Shown: one piece after another, positions 54,869-63,027 of the stretch
How the letters are laid out: each line of letters opens with the position of its first letter
Numbering within the stretch: position 1 is the stretch's first letter
Source: Piscinibacterium candidicorallinum
GTDB taxonomy: Bacteria; Pseudomonadota; Gammaproteobacteria; Burkholderiales; Burkholderiaceae_C
NCBI RefSeq assembly: GCF_047549485.1
Contig: NZ_CP180191.1
Location: forward strand, 3,224,001-3,288,000
Direction: 5' to 3'
Length of the DNA: 64,000 nt
The notes under the pieces: model-generated
The model's input: only the letters and a program-made list of their open reading frames with translations
The model's database searches: none
Told to the model about the DNA's origin: nothing
Translations under genes and position numbers: made by a program

Positions 54869-56110
54869 TCAGTGGATCGCTTGATCCAGCGCGCGGATCA
54901 GCCGGTCGATCTCCTGCGCCGTGTTGTAGTGCGCCATCGAGACCCGCACCACGCCGCCATGCGCATGCAGATCGAGGGCATCGGCCAGACGCCGGGCGTA
55001 GAAATCGCCGAAGCGGATGCCGATGCGATGCGCATCCACCGCACGCACAATGTCCTCGGAGCGCTGGCCGGCCACCACGAAGCTGATGGTCGGCATGCGG
55101 TCGGCCTGTTGCACGCGGGGCCGACCGATGATGCGCACGCCCTTGCGCTCGTGCAGCCAGCCCAGCAGCTGCTCGGCCAGAGCGTCTTCGTGCGCGGCAA
55201 AGGCATCAAAAGCCGCCTGCATCTGCTGGCGCGGCGTCCCGGCGGCGCCGAGTGTGCAGCCCACATGCTGCAAATAGTCCGCAATCCCGATGCAGCCGTA
55301 CGACAGCTCGAAATTCACATTGCCCGGCTGCAACTTGTAGGGCAGCACCTCGGGGCCGATGAAGAAGTGGTTCAGGCTGGGCAGACCCAGCAGCAGCTCG
55401 CGCCGCCCCCAGAGCACCGCATAGTGCGGGCCGAAGACCTTGTAGAAGCTGAACACATACACATCCGCGCCGCTGGCCTGCACGTCCACCAGGCGGTGCG
55501 GCGCGTAGGCCACGCCATCCACGGCCAGCTTGCCGCCCACGGCATGCACGCGGCGCGCCACCTCGGCCACGGGGTTCACCGTGCCCAGTACATTGGACGC
55601 ATGCGTCATGGCCACCCAGCGGGTGCGCGGCGAGAGCAGCGTGTCCAGCGTGGCGAGATCAAGCTCCAGGGTCTCGCGGCTCACCGGCCAGAGCTTGACC
55701 ACCGCGCCCTGGGCCTGCAGGCGCATCCAACCACCCACGTTCGACTCATGATCCGTCTCGGTGACGATGATCTCGTCGCCCGGCCGGATGCTCGGTGCAA
55801 TCGCCGTGGTGAGCAGGTGCATCAGCAGGGTGGTGGCCCCGGCCATGACGACTTCCTCGTCATGCGCCGCGTTGATCAGCTGCGCGACGCTGCGGCGCGC
55901 TTCAAGCACGCGCTCGGAGGCCGCCTGCGAGACCGCATAGCTCGCACCGAGCTGCACGGACGTGTTCAGGAGATAGTCTCGGACGCGGTCCGCCACGCGG
56001 CCCAGCACCTGCGAACCGCCGGCGTTGTCCAGAAAGACGAAGTCCTGCGCGAGCGCCGGGAATTCGGCGCGGATGGCATCCAGGTTGAGAACGCCCTGCA
56101 TCCGCGTCAC
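54869..56110 (-). CDS. Cysteine desulfurase-like PLP enzyme
   Basis: A 413-residue aminotransferase class V protein. FVFLDNAGGSQVLGRVADRVRDYL, ETDHESNVGGWMRL, AMTHASNVLGTVNPVAEVARRVHAVGGKLAVDGVAYAPHRLVDV, then the PLP-lysine in SFYKVFGPH (Lys224). The family is called cysteine desulfurase-like, but many members have no proven desulfurase activity, and the typical active-site Cys loop is not obvious here. Embedded inside an ABC importer operon: its start overlaps the livK stop and its stop is 19 bp before livH, so it probably processes the imported substrate. Confidence 0.87.
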   Translation of the reverse strand: MTRMQGVLNLDAIRAEFPALAQDFVFLDNAGGSQVLGRVADRVRDYLLNTSVQLGASYAVSQAASERVLEARRSVAQLINAAHDEEVVMAGATTLLMHLLTTAIAPSIRPGDEIIVTETDHESNVGGWMRLQAQGAVVKLWPVSRETLELDLATLDTLLSPRTRWVAMTHASNVLGTVNPVAEVARRVHAVGGKLAVDGVAYAPHRLVDVQASGADVYVFSFYKVFGPHYAVLWGRRELLLGLPSLNHFFIGPEVLPYKLQPGNVNFELSYGCIGIADYLQHVGCTLGAAGTPRQQMQAAFDAFAAHEDALAEQLLGWLHERKGVRIIGRPRVQQADRMPTISFVVAGQRSEDIVRAVDAHRIGIRFGDFYARRLADALDLHAHGGVVRVSMAHYNTAQEIDRLIRALDQAIH

Positions 56111-57273
56111 ATGCGGCAGCCGCGGCCGGGGTCCGCCAGCGCCTTCACGGCCACGCGCACCGTCTTGTTCTCCTTGCCGTCCACCTTGCGCAGGTAGAAG
56201 TCCTGGACCGGATTGTGGCTCCTGGAGAGCGTGAAGGCACCGCGCGGGCTGTCAATGCGCGCGCTGCGCAACGCGGCGGTGAAGGCGTCCTTCTTGCTCA
56301 GGTCGCCCTTCACGGCATTGACGCCCGTGGCGAGCATCTGCGCCGCGTCATAGCCCTGCACGGCAAACACATCGGGCTGCAGCTTGTAGGTCTTCGCGTA
56401 GGCCAGACGGAAGTTGCGGTTGCGCGGCGTGTTCAGATCATCGCTGTAGTGCAGCGTGGTCTCGATGCCCTGGGACACCGGCGCGGCGGCCTCCAGCGTG
56501 CCGTCGGTGATGAACACGCCATACAGCGGAATGCTCTTGCGCAGGCCGGCTGCAGCGTAGTCCTGCAGGAACTTCACTGCTCCACCGCCGGAGAAGAAGG
56601 TGTAGACGGCATCCGGCTTAATGGCGGCAATCTCGGTCAGCAGCGCCTGGAACTCGCTGTTCGGAAAGGGCAGGTTCAGCTCGCGGATCACCTTGCTCTG
56701 GCCACCCGCCTCCAGCCCTTCCTTGAAGCCGGCCACGGTCTCGTCGCCCGCGGCGTACTTCCAGGTGATGGTGACCACGCGCTTGTAGCCCTTCTCGCGC
56801 ATGACCTGGCCCATGGCATAGGCCGGCTGCCAGTTGGTGAAGCTGGAGCGGAAGATGTTGGGGGCGCACAGGTTGCCCGTGATGGCTGCCGCACCGGCAT
56901 TGGGCACGATCATCGGGATGCCGGCCTCGCGGGCCACACGGGCCATGGCCATGGCCACGCCGCTGTGCACGCTGCCCACCACCACGTCCACCTTGTCGCG
57001 GTTGATCAGCTTGTTGATGTTGTCGGTGGCCTTTGCGGGGTCGCTCTCGTCATCGAGACGCACGATCTCGACTTCGCGTCCGCCCAACTTGCCGCCCTGC
57101 TCGGCCAAGTGCAGGCGAAAGCCGTTCTCGATGGCATTGCCCAGCTGCGCAAAGGTGCCGGTGTAGGGCAGCATGAGCCCGACCTTGAGCTTGGGCGCCT
57201 GCTGGGCGTGCACGGCGAAGCTGAACGACAGACTCAGGCTGCAGGCGGCAGCCAGGGCGAAGGTGCGGATCAT
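56107..57273 (-). CDS. livK: ABC transporter substrate-binding protein (LivK-like)
   Basis: A 388-residue periplasmic binding protein of the type 1 branched-chain family. Signal peptide (AACSLSLSFSFAVHAQQ), LKVGLMLPYTGTFAQLGNAIENGFRLHLAEQGGKLGGREVEIVRLDDESDPAKATDNINKLINRDKVDVVVGSVHSG, VPNAGAAAITGNLCAPNIFRSSFTNWQPAYAMG. The ATG at 57273 is followed by a typical signal. First gene of the importer operon; substrates of this family include amino acids and aromatic acids. Confidence 0.93.
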   Translation of the reverse strand: MIRTFALAAACSLSLSFSFAVHAQQAPKLKVGLMLPYTGTFAQLGNAIENGFRLHLAEQGGKLGGREVEIVRLDDESDPAKATDNINKLINRDKVDVVVGSVHSGVAMAMARVAREAGIPMIVPNAGAAAITGNLCAPNIFRSSFTNWQPAYAMGQVMREKGYKRVVTITWKYAAGDETVAGFKEGLEAGGQSKVIRELNLPFPNSEFQALLTEIAAIKPDAVYTFFSGGGAVKFLQDYAAAGLRKSIPLYGVFITDGTLEAAAPVSQGIETTLHYSDDLNTPRNRNFRLAYAKTYKLQPDVFAVQGYDAAQMLATGVNAVKGDLSKKDAFTAALRSARIDSPRGAFTLSRSHNPVQDFYLRKVDGKENKTVRVAVKALADPGRGCRM

Positions 57274-57385
57274 GGGCGGGGCTTTCTGCAGAAGCGCTGC
57301 GGCCGCATCGGGCCTGGCGCTGTCACGTTCAAGGCGCGAAAGGATACCAATCGGCCCCATGGGCTTGCCCCATACACTGCCCCGC

Positions 57386-57640
57386 ATGAACCCCTACGAA
57401 TGGATCGGCTACGCGGCCGCCACGCTCACCACGGCGTCCTTCATCCCGCAGGCCTGGCAGGTGATCCGCACGCGAGACACGCGCTCGCTGTCCCTGCCGA
57501 TGTATGCCACCTTCACCGCAGGCGTGGCCCTCTGGCTGGGCTACGGTGTGGCGCTGCAGGCCTGGCCGATCATCATCGCCAATGCCGTCACACTGGTACT
57601 GGCGCTGTTCATCCTCTTGATGAAGCTGCGTCTGGGCTGA
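57386..57640 (+). CDS. SemiSWEET sugar transporter
   Basis: An 84-residue protein with three transmembrane helices and the PQ motif (ASFIPQAWQVIRTRDTRSLSLPMY, Pro21-Gln22), the hallmark of bacterial SemiSWEETs, which work as dimers and carry sugars by facilitated diffusion. The length is typical. Divergent from livK; followed by a terminator that also serves the converging SGNH gene. Confidence 0.93.
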   Translation: MNPYEWIGYAAATLTTASFIPQAWQVIRTRDTRSLSLPMYATFTAGVALWLGYGVALQAWPIIIANAVTLVLALFILLMKLRLG

Positions 57641-57660
57641 AGGGCGTCAACCCAAAGAAA

Positions 57661-57682
57661 ACGGCCGGGATCGCTCCCGGCC
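57661..57682. terminator. Terminator between SemiSWEET and the SGNH gene
   Basis: ACGGCCGGGA-TC-GCTCCCGGCCGT-type perfect 9-10-bp stem. The minus strand continues TTTTCTTT, the + strand CTTGCTTT, so it mainly suits the SGNH gene on the minus strand. Confidence 0.82.
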
Positions 57683-57708
57683 GTCTTGCTTTGCGAAGCA
57701 ACCAGCGA

Positions 57709-58935
57709 TCAGTTGGTCCAGCCGAAACGCTTGATCTCGGCGGCAATGGCGTCGGTCAGCACCTGGTGACCCTTGGTGGTCGGGTGCACGCCATCGGCGA
57801 ACTGATAGGTCGTGGCGCTTGCGCCTGCAGCCAGCGTGCCGGTGCCCGCGGGGCCGAGGTTCAGCGTCGTGCTGCAGAACAGCGAGGAGCCGTCGGTGAT
57901 CGAGCCACTGGTGGCGGCGCTGATCTTGGCGCTGTCGCAGGCGGGCGTGGTGTTGTTGGTGATGCCGAAGGTGCCCGGGTTGTCGATCACGCGGTTGTTC
58001 AGCGTGTAGGCGTCGATGACCTGGACGTTCTTGCCGTTCAGGCCAGCCAGCAGGGTCTGGTTGAACAGTTGCACGAGACCCGAGAGCACGAAGCGGGCGT
58101 CATCGCTGGGCAGCGAGCGGCCAAACGGCGTGCGCGAGGAATCGGGCAGCGTCATCACCGCCACATAGCGGCCACCGTTGGCCAGCACGCGATCGGTCAG
58201 GCCGACCAGTTGCGTGGCGGCGGTGCGCACGTTGGCCTGCGCCTGGGCCAGGGTCTGACCGCTGGCTGCGAAGGTGCTGAATTGCACGAAGATGTCGTTG
58301 TTGCCGCCGAACAGGAACACGAGATCGTTCGCCGTGAAGTTCGTGAAGCGCGCCAAGTGGTTGGTGATCTGGCGGTCCATGGAATACGTCAATGCACCAG
58401 CGCCCGCAGCCGTGGGGCGACCAATGCCCTGCGGGTTGCTCACGCGTGCGCCACCCTGGGCGTAGTTGGTGCAGGTGTTCGCTGCGGCGGCACCGGCTGC
58501 GGCGGCCGGGCAGGCCACGACGTTCTCGGCGCTGCCGGCCGGGCCGAGTGCGGCACCCACAACGGCAGGCGTCGTGGCAATCCGCAGGTTGGTGGCGAGC
58601 ATTTCAGGCCAGACCATGGAGCCGTTGGCCAGCGGGTTGGCCACCGTGCCGTTGGGGCCCGCGCCGGAGTTGGTCGTGAACTTGCCGCCGATGCCGTTGG
58701 TGGCTGCGCCGCCGCTGGTCAGCGGGAAGTAGGCGCCGCCATCCGACAGGCTGTCGCCGAAGACCACGAGGCGGCTGAAGCTGCCGACCGTGTTGGGTAC
58801 ACCAGCACCCGGCGTGAACAGCGGAGCGGCAGGGGCCGTCACGCTCGGAGCGGTCGTACCACCACCGCCGCAGGCGGCGAGGAACGCGGCAAAAGAGAGC
58901 GCCAACGCGCTCAGGCGTAGAGTCTTCATGGACAC
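57709..58935 (-). CDS. SGNH/GDSL hydrolase lipoprotein
   Basis: A 408-residue envelope esterase/lipase-like protein with a lipobox (LAAC, Cys22) and Gly-rich linker. Block I GDSLSDGGAYF carries the Ser nucleophile, block III FLFGGNNDIFV the Gly-Asn pair, and block V DGVHPTTKGHQVL the Asp-His. NYAQGGARVSNPQ is typical of the outer-membrane esterase/lipase-like branch, but no C-terminal beta-barrel is present. The start may be GTG 58935, which has GAGGAG at good spacing, or ATG 58929. Confidence 0.88.
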   Translation of the reverse strand: MSMKTLRLSALALSFAAFLAACGGGGTTAPSVTAPAAPLFTPGAGVPNTVGSFSRLVVFGDSLSDGGAYFPLTSGGAATNGIGGKFTTNSGAGPNGTVANPLANGSMVWPEMLATNLRIATTPAVVGAALGPAGSAENVVACPAAAAGAAAANTCTNYAQGGARVSNPQGIGRPTAAGAGALTYSMDRQITNHLARFTNFTANDLVFLFGGNNDIFVQFSTFAASGQTLAQAQANVRTAATQLVGLTDRVLANGGRYVAVMTLPDSSRTPFGRSLPSDDARFVLSGLVQLFNQTLLAGLNGKNVQVIDAYTLNNRVIDNPGTFGITNNTTPACDSAKISAATSGSITDGSSLFCSTTLNLGPAGTGTLAAGASATTYQFADGVHPTTKGHQVLTDAIAAEIKRFGWTN

Positions 58936-59046
58936 GGTTGTCTCCTCAAGGTCTGCAGCCGCTCGATCCCCGCGCGGTCTGCGTCGTCGGTATGGAAAGG
59001 GTTTGGAAGCCGGAGGACGGCGCCGCGATCGAGTGCGCGTCCGTCT

Positions 59047-59064
59047 AGCGAACGAGCGTTCGCT
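59047..59064. promoter_or_regulatory. Dyad upstream of the SGNH gene
   Basis: AGCGAACG-AG-CGTTCGCT, perfect 8-bp arms about 110 bp upstream of the SGNH start. The GAACGnnCGTTC shape resembles a TetR-family operator. No other feature is visible in the 270-bp gap between this gene and Sua5, both on the minus strand. Confidence 0.4.
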
Positions 59065-59205
59065 TTTCCGTTGCTAAACGTAAAGGCTGCTCGGAGTGGC
59101 GGCAAGCACTTTGCATGCTGCGCCGCGGCAATCACGAACGTGGCACCACGAATGCGGGAGTCGGTGTGGCGTACCCGCCGCGTCTGCCCGGCGTCGCACG
59201 CGGAA

Positions 59206-60189
59206 TCAGCGCCCCGTTGCCCGTCCGCCGGGCGCGGAGACTGGCGCAGTCGCCCGCGCCAGACGGTCACGAATGGCCTCCCAAGCCAAGCCCTCCGGCG
59301 GCGCAGCGATATAGATGCGCCTGAGCTTGAGCGCGTCGAGCTCTCGCAGTGTGGCGTAAAGCATCTGCGCGTAGCCAGCAGCCTGCGCCGGCGCAGGGCG
59401 GAAGGCCCCTGCATATCCAGCCGGGCAATGCGGCGCAAACAGCCCGGTGTCGCGTCCGTCGTCGCCCGTGCGCACAAGCCCGTCAAGGGCAGACGCAGGA
59501 ACCAGGAGGCTTTCGGTGGATGGCTGGTAGTGCGCGGGCAGGGTCCCGGCGGCACGCGGGCTGGCATGGGTGGCGCCGTGGACGGTCAAGCCGGTGATCC
59601 GAGCCACGTCCTCCCGGGTAATCGCGCCCGGACGCAGCAGCACCGGCTCGCGACCGGTGCAGTCAACGATGGTGGATTCGATGCCGACCTCGCTCGCCCC
59701 GCCATCCAGAATGGGCACGGCGTCGCCGAACTCCTCGCGCACATGGGCAGCCAGCGTCGGGCTCACATGCCCGTAGCGGTTGGCTGAGGGCGCCGCCACG
59801 CCCACCACGCCGCGGGCCTGGCACTCCAGCAGCAGAGCGCGCGCCACCGGATGCGAGGGGCAGCGCACGCCGACGCTGTCCTGACCGCCGGTCACCGCAT
59901 CGCTCACATGCTCGGCGCGCGGCAGGATCAGCGTGAGCGGTCCGGGCCAGCAGGCGGCAATCAGTTTGAGCGCCCAATCGGGCACGCTGCGCGCCCAGTG
60001 GCTCACGAACTGCGGCGCGGCAATGTGCACGATGACCGGATGCGTGCTCGGCCGACCCTTCAGCGCGTAGATGCGCGCCACCGCCGCCGGGTCGGCCGCA
60101 TTGGCGCCCAGGCCGTAGACGGTTTCGGTGGGAAAGGCCACCAGCTCGCCGGCGGCAATACGCCGGGCGGCCTGTTCGATGTCATTCAT
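59206..60189 (-). CDS. L-threonylcarbamoyladenylate synthase (Sua5-type)
   Basis: A 327-residue enzyme making threonylcarbamoyl-AMP for the tRNA t6A modification. The YrdC domain motifs are clear (AFPTETVYGLGANAADPAAVARIYALKGRPSTHPVIVHI, SVGVRCPSHPVARALL, APSANRYGHVSPTLAAHV, ESTIVDCTGREPVLLRPG), followed by a C-terminal Sua5 domain (GTLPAHYQPSTESLLV, AGYAQMLYATLRELDAL). The two-domain length distinguishes it from single-domain TsaC. Downstream of purK on the same strand. Confidence 0.95.
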   Translation of the reverse strand: MNDIEQAARRIAAGELVAFPTETVYGLGANAADPAAVARIYALKGRPSTHPVIVHIAAPQFVSHWARSVPDWALKLIAACWPGPLTLILPRAEHVSDAVTGGQDSVGVRCPSHPVARALLLECQARGVVGVAAPSANRYGHVSPTLAAHVREEFGDAVPILDGGASEVGIESTIVDCTGREPVLLRPGAITREDVARITGLTVHGATHASPRAAGTLPAHYQPSTESLLVPASALDGLVRTGDDGRDTGLFAPHCPAGYAGAFRPAPAQAAGYAQMLYATLRELDALKLRRIYIAAPPEGLAWEAIRDRLARATAPVSAPGGRATGR

Positions 60190-60216
60190 GGGATGCTGGG
60201 TCTGCGGATGACCCGC

Positions 60217-61386
60217 TCAAAACCGCTCGATCCCGAGCCGCTCGGCGATCCGCTTGGCCGCGGTCAGCGCGTCCGCCACGGTGTTGCCCAGCACGGTGAT
60301 GTGGCCCATCTTTCGGCCCGAGCGTGCATCGGCCTTGCCGTAGAGATGCAGCTTGGCGTTGGGCTCGCGCAGGACGTAGGCCCAGTCGGGCTCGCGGAAG
60401 CGGCCCTGCTCGTCTTTCCAGACATCGCCCAGCAGGTTGATCATCACCGCCGGATGGTGCTGGCGCGGCGAGCCCAGCGGCAGGCCGGCCATGATGCGGG
60501 CCTGCTGCTCGAACTGGCTCGTCACGCAGGCATCGATGCTGTAGTGACCGCTGTTGTGCGGGCGCGGCGCCATCTCGTTCACGAGTAGCTGCAGCTCGCC
60601 GGCTGCATTCTTCACCACGAAGAACTCGACGCACAGCACGCCCACGTAGTTCATGCCATGCGCAATACGTTGCGCGGCAGTCAGTGCGCGGGCGGCGATG
60701 TCCTGCGTGGCCTGCGGGCTGGGCACCATGCTGATGGCCAGAATGCCGCCACGATGGATGTTCTCCGCCACCGGGTAATGCACCATGCTGCCGTCCGATG
60801 CGCGGGCGACGATGACCGACACCTCGTAGGCGAGATCCAGCATCTTCTCCAGCACGCAGGGCACCTTGCCGAATTGATCGAAGGCGGCCTTGGCCTCAGC
60901 CAAGGTGCTGACGCGCGCCTGGCCCTTGCCGTCATAGCCCAGGCGCGCCACCTTCAGGATGCCCGGCAGCAGGTGCGCCACGTTCTCGCCCAGATCGTCG
61001 GCCGTGCGCACCACAAGGTGGGGCGCGACCTCGATGCCCTGCGAGGTGACGAAGGCCTTCTCGGCGATGCGGTCCTGGGCAATGGCCACGGCGTTGCCGC
61101 GCGGACTGACCTGGCTGCGATCAGCCAGCCAGTCCAGAGACTGCGCCGGCACGTTCTCGAACTCGGTGGTGACCGCGCCCGCACGCGCGGCGAGCTTCTC
61201 CAGACCGAGCGGCTCGAGGTAGTCGGACAGCACATGGTCGTCGGCCACGCTGATGGCCGGGCCGTCGTGCGCGGGGTCGAGCACCACCACCTTGTAGCCC
61301 AGGCTCTGCGCCGCCATGCAGAACATGCGGCCGAGCTGACCGCCGCCGAGCAGACCCAACCAGGAACCGGGAGCGAGTGTTTTCAT
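60217..61386 (-). CDS. purK: N5-carboxyaminoimidazole ribonucleotide synthase
   Basis: A 389-residue ATP-grasp enzyme that carboxylates AIR using bicarbonate. LGLLGGGQLGRMF at the N-terminus, VTTEFENVPAQSLDWLA, GYDGKGQARV, VLEKMLDLAYEVSVIVAR, VEFFVVKNAAGELQLLVNEMAPRPHNSGHYSIDACVTSQFEQ. REP-like copy R5 lies between it and purE. Confidence 0.97.
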   Translation of the reverse strand: MKTLAPGSWLGLLGGGQLGRMFCMAAQSLGYKVVVLDPAHDGPAISVADDHVLSDYLEPLGLEKLAARAGAVTTEFENVPAQSLDWLADRSQVSPRGNAVAIAQDRIAEKAFVTSQGIEVAPHLVVRTADDLGENVAHLLPGILKVARLGYDGKGQARVSTLAEAKAAFDQFGKVPCVLEKMLDLAYEVSVIVARASDGSMVHYPVAENIHRGGILAISMVPSPQATQDIAARALTAAQRIAHGMNYVGVLCVEFFVVKNAAGELQLLVNEMAPRPHNSGHYSIDACVTSQFEQQARIMAGLPLGSPRQHHPAVMINLLGDVWKDEQGRFREPDWAYVLREPNAKLHLYGKADARSGRKMGHITVLGNTVADALTAAKRIAERLGIERF

Positions 61387-61423
61387 GGGCGTCTTTGGTG
61401 CTTCAGTGAAGAGAATTGAAGTG

Positions 61424-61480
61424 CTTTCCGCTTGTCTGGCGGACTTCCTCAGCCATTTTGGCCTGAAGAAGCGCTCCCAG
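61424..61480 (+). repeat. REP-like element copy R5
   Basis: Core TTTCCGCTTGTCTGG at 61425-61439, hairpin CTTCCTCAGCCATTTTGGCCTGAAGAAG at 61444-61471, then a diverged end (no TGAATGCTCGATCT block). Located between purE and purK; the core end is 38 bp upstream of the purK start. Confidence 0.82.
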
Positions 61481-61506
61481 AGCCATTCTTCATGTTTGAG
61501 TGCGGG

Positions 61507-62001
61507 CTACTTGAGGGGTTCGAGCTTCATGTTGCGCGCCACTTCGGTCTGGCGCGCGCGGAAGGCTTCGAGCTTCTCGGCCAGGCCCGCGTCTTCGCGC
61601 GCGAGCAGGGCCACGGCAAACAGGCCGGCGTTGGCCGCACCGGCTTCGCCAATCGCGAAGGTGGCTACCGGAATGCCCTTGGGCATCTGCACGATGGAGT
61701 GCAGACTGTCCTCGCCACGCAGGTACTTGGAGGGCACGGGCACGCCCAGCACCGGCACGATGGTCTTGGCGGCCACCATGCCCGGCAGGTGGGCCGCACC
61801 GCCGGCGCCGGCGATGATGGCCTTCAGGCCTCGGCCGGCGGCGGCTTCGGCATAGCGGAACATGTCGTCAGGCATGCGGTGGGCGCTGACCACCTGCGCC
61901 TCATAGGGCACGCCGAACTCCTCGAGCATCTTCGCGGCCTGGCTCATGACCTCCCAGTCCGAGTTGCTGCCCATGATGATTCCTACCAGCGGAGTACTCA
62001 T
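61507..62001 (-). CDS. purE: N5-carboxyaminoimidazole ribonucleotide mutase
   Basis: A 164-residue enzyme converting N5-CAIR to CAIR. IIMGSNSDWEVMSQAAKMLEEFGVPYEAQVVSAHRMPDDMFRYAEAAAGRGLKAIIAGAGGAAHLPGMVAAKT is the standard PurE class I signature. The ATG overlaps the purC stop codon (ATGA). Confidence 0.98.
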   Translation of the reverse strand: MSTPLVGIIMGSNSDWEVMSQAAKMLEEFGVPYEAQVVSAHRMPDDMFRYAEAAAGRGLKAIIAGAGGAAHLPGMVAAKTIVPVLGVPVPSKYLRGEDSLHSIVQMPKGIPVATFAIGEAGAANAGLFAVALLAREDAGLAEKLEAFRARQTEVARNMKLEPLK

Positions 62002-62906
62002 GCAAAGGCCTTTCCGGTGAGCTTCTCGTAGGCCTCGCGGTACTTCGCCGCGGTGGCATCGATCACGTCGGCCGGCAGGCTGGGCGCCGGCTTGGTCTTG
62101 GGCCAGGGTTGGCCGGACGCATCACGCCAGGCCTCGAGCCAGTCGCGCACGAACTGCTTGTCGTAGCTCGGCGGGCTGATGCCTTCGCGGTAGCTGTCGG
62201 CGGGCCAGAAACGGCTCGAATCGGCCGTGAGCACCTCGTCCATCAGCGTCAGGCGACCCTGCTCATCCAGCCCGAACTCGAACTTGGTGTCGGCAATGAT
62301 GATGCCGCGCGTGGCGGCGTAGTCGGCGGCTTCCTGATACAGATGGATCGACACGGTACGGATCTGCTCGGCCAGGTCCTTGCCGACGATCTCGCACATC
62401 TTCTCAAACGAGATGTTCTCGTCGTGCTCACCCATCTCGGCCTTGGTGGCGGGCGTGAAGATCGGCTCGGGCAGCTTGCTGGCCTGCTTGAGACCTGCAG
62501 GCAGCTTGATGCCGCACACCGCACCGCTGTCCTGATACTCCTTCCAGCCGCTGCCGGCCAGATAGCCGCGCACCACCGCCTCAACCATCACCGGCTTGAG
62601 CTTCTTGACCACCTGCGCCCGGCCACGCACCTGATCCACTTCACCGGCCGCAACCACGGTCTCCGGCGAAATGCCAGTGCCGTGGTTGGGAATGATGTGC
62701 GCCAGCTTGTCGAACCAGAACAGCGCCATGCCCGTCAGCACACGACCCTTGTCCGGAATCGGCTCGTTCATGATCACATCGAAGGCCGAGAGCCGGTCGC
62801 TGGCAACCATGAGCATCTTGTCGCTGCCGATGCCGTAGTTCTCGCGAACCTTGCCGCGGCCCAGCAGGGGCAGCGAAGTGATGGTGGATTGATAGAGCGT
62901 TGTCAT
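61998..62906 (-). CDS. purC: SAICAR synthase
   Basis: A 302-residue ATP-dependent enzyme condensing CAIR with aspartate. LLGRGKVRENYGIGSDKMLMVASDRLSAFDVIMNEPIPDKGRVLTGMALFWF, VEAVVRGYLAGSGWKEYQ, IIADTKFEFGLDEQGRLTLMDEVLTADSSRFW. The ATG at 62906 was chosen over 62927 by family N-terminus. Terminator of fba precedes it. Confidence 0.97.
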   Translation of the reverse strand: MTTLYQSTITSLPLLGRGKVRENYGIGSDKMLMVASDRLSAFDVIMNEPIPDKGRVLTGMALFWFDKLAHIIPNHGTGISPETVVAAGEVDQVRGRAQVVKKLKPVMVEAVVRGYLAGSGWKEYQDSGAVCGIKLPAGLKQASKLPEPIFTPATKAEMGEHDENISFEKMCEIVGKDLAEQIRTVSIHLYQEAADYAATRGIIIADTKFEFGLDEQGRLTLMDEVLTADSSRFWPADSYREGISPPSYDKQFVRDWLEAWRDASGQPWPKTKPAPSLPADVIDATAAKYREAYEKLTGKAFA

Positions 62907-62934
62907 AGGGTCGAAATGAAGGGCCAAAACGAAA

Positions 62935-62966
62935 AGCGCGGCTGCGAATTACTCGTCAGCCGCGCT
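62935..62966 (-). terminator. Terminator downstream of fba
   Basis: AGCGCGGCTG/CAGCCGCGCT, perfect 10-bp stem with a 12-nt loop, followed on the minus strand by TTTTCGTTTTGG, 60 bp past the fba stop. It separates fba from the pur genes. Confidence 0.85.
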
Positions 62967-63027
62967 GAATCTAGCGTCTGAGGCGCGATTTTATGCGCGG
63001 ATCGGCCTCAGTCCAGAGCGCTGTGGC

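Noticed and set aside
56215..58920. Long open frame of 901 codons on the + strand
   Set aside because: Runs antisense through livK and the SGNH gene and out of frame with SemiSWEET, all of which show clear domains.
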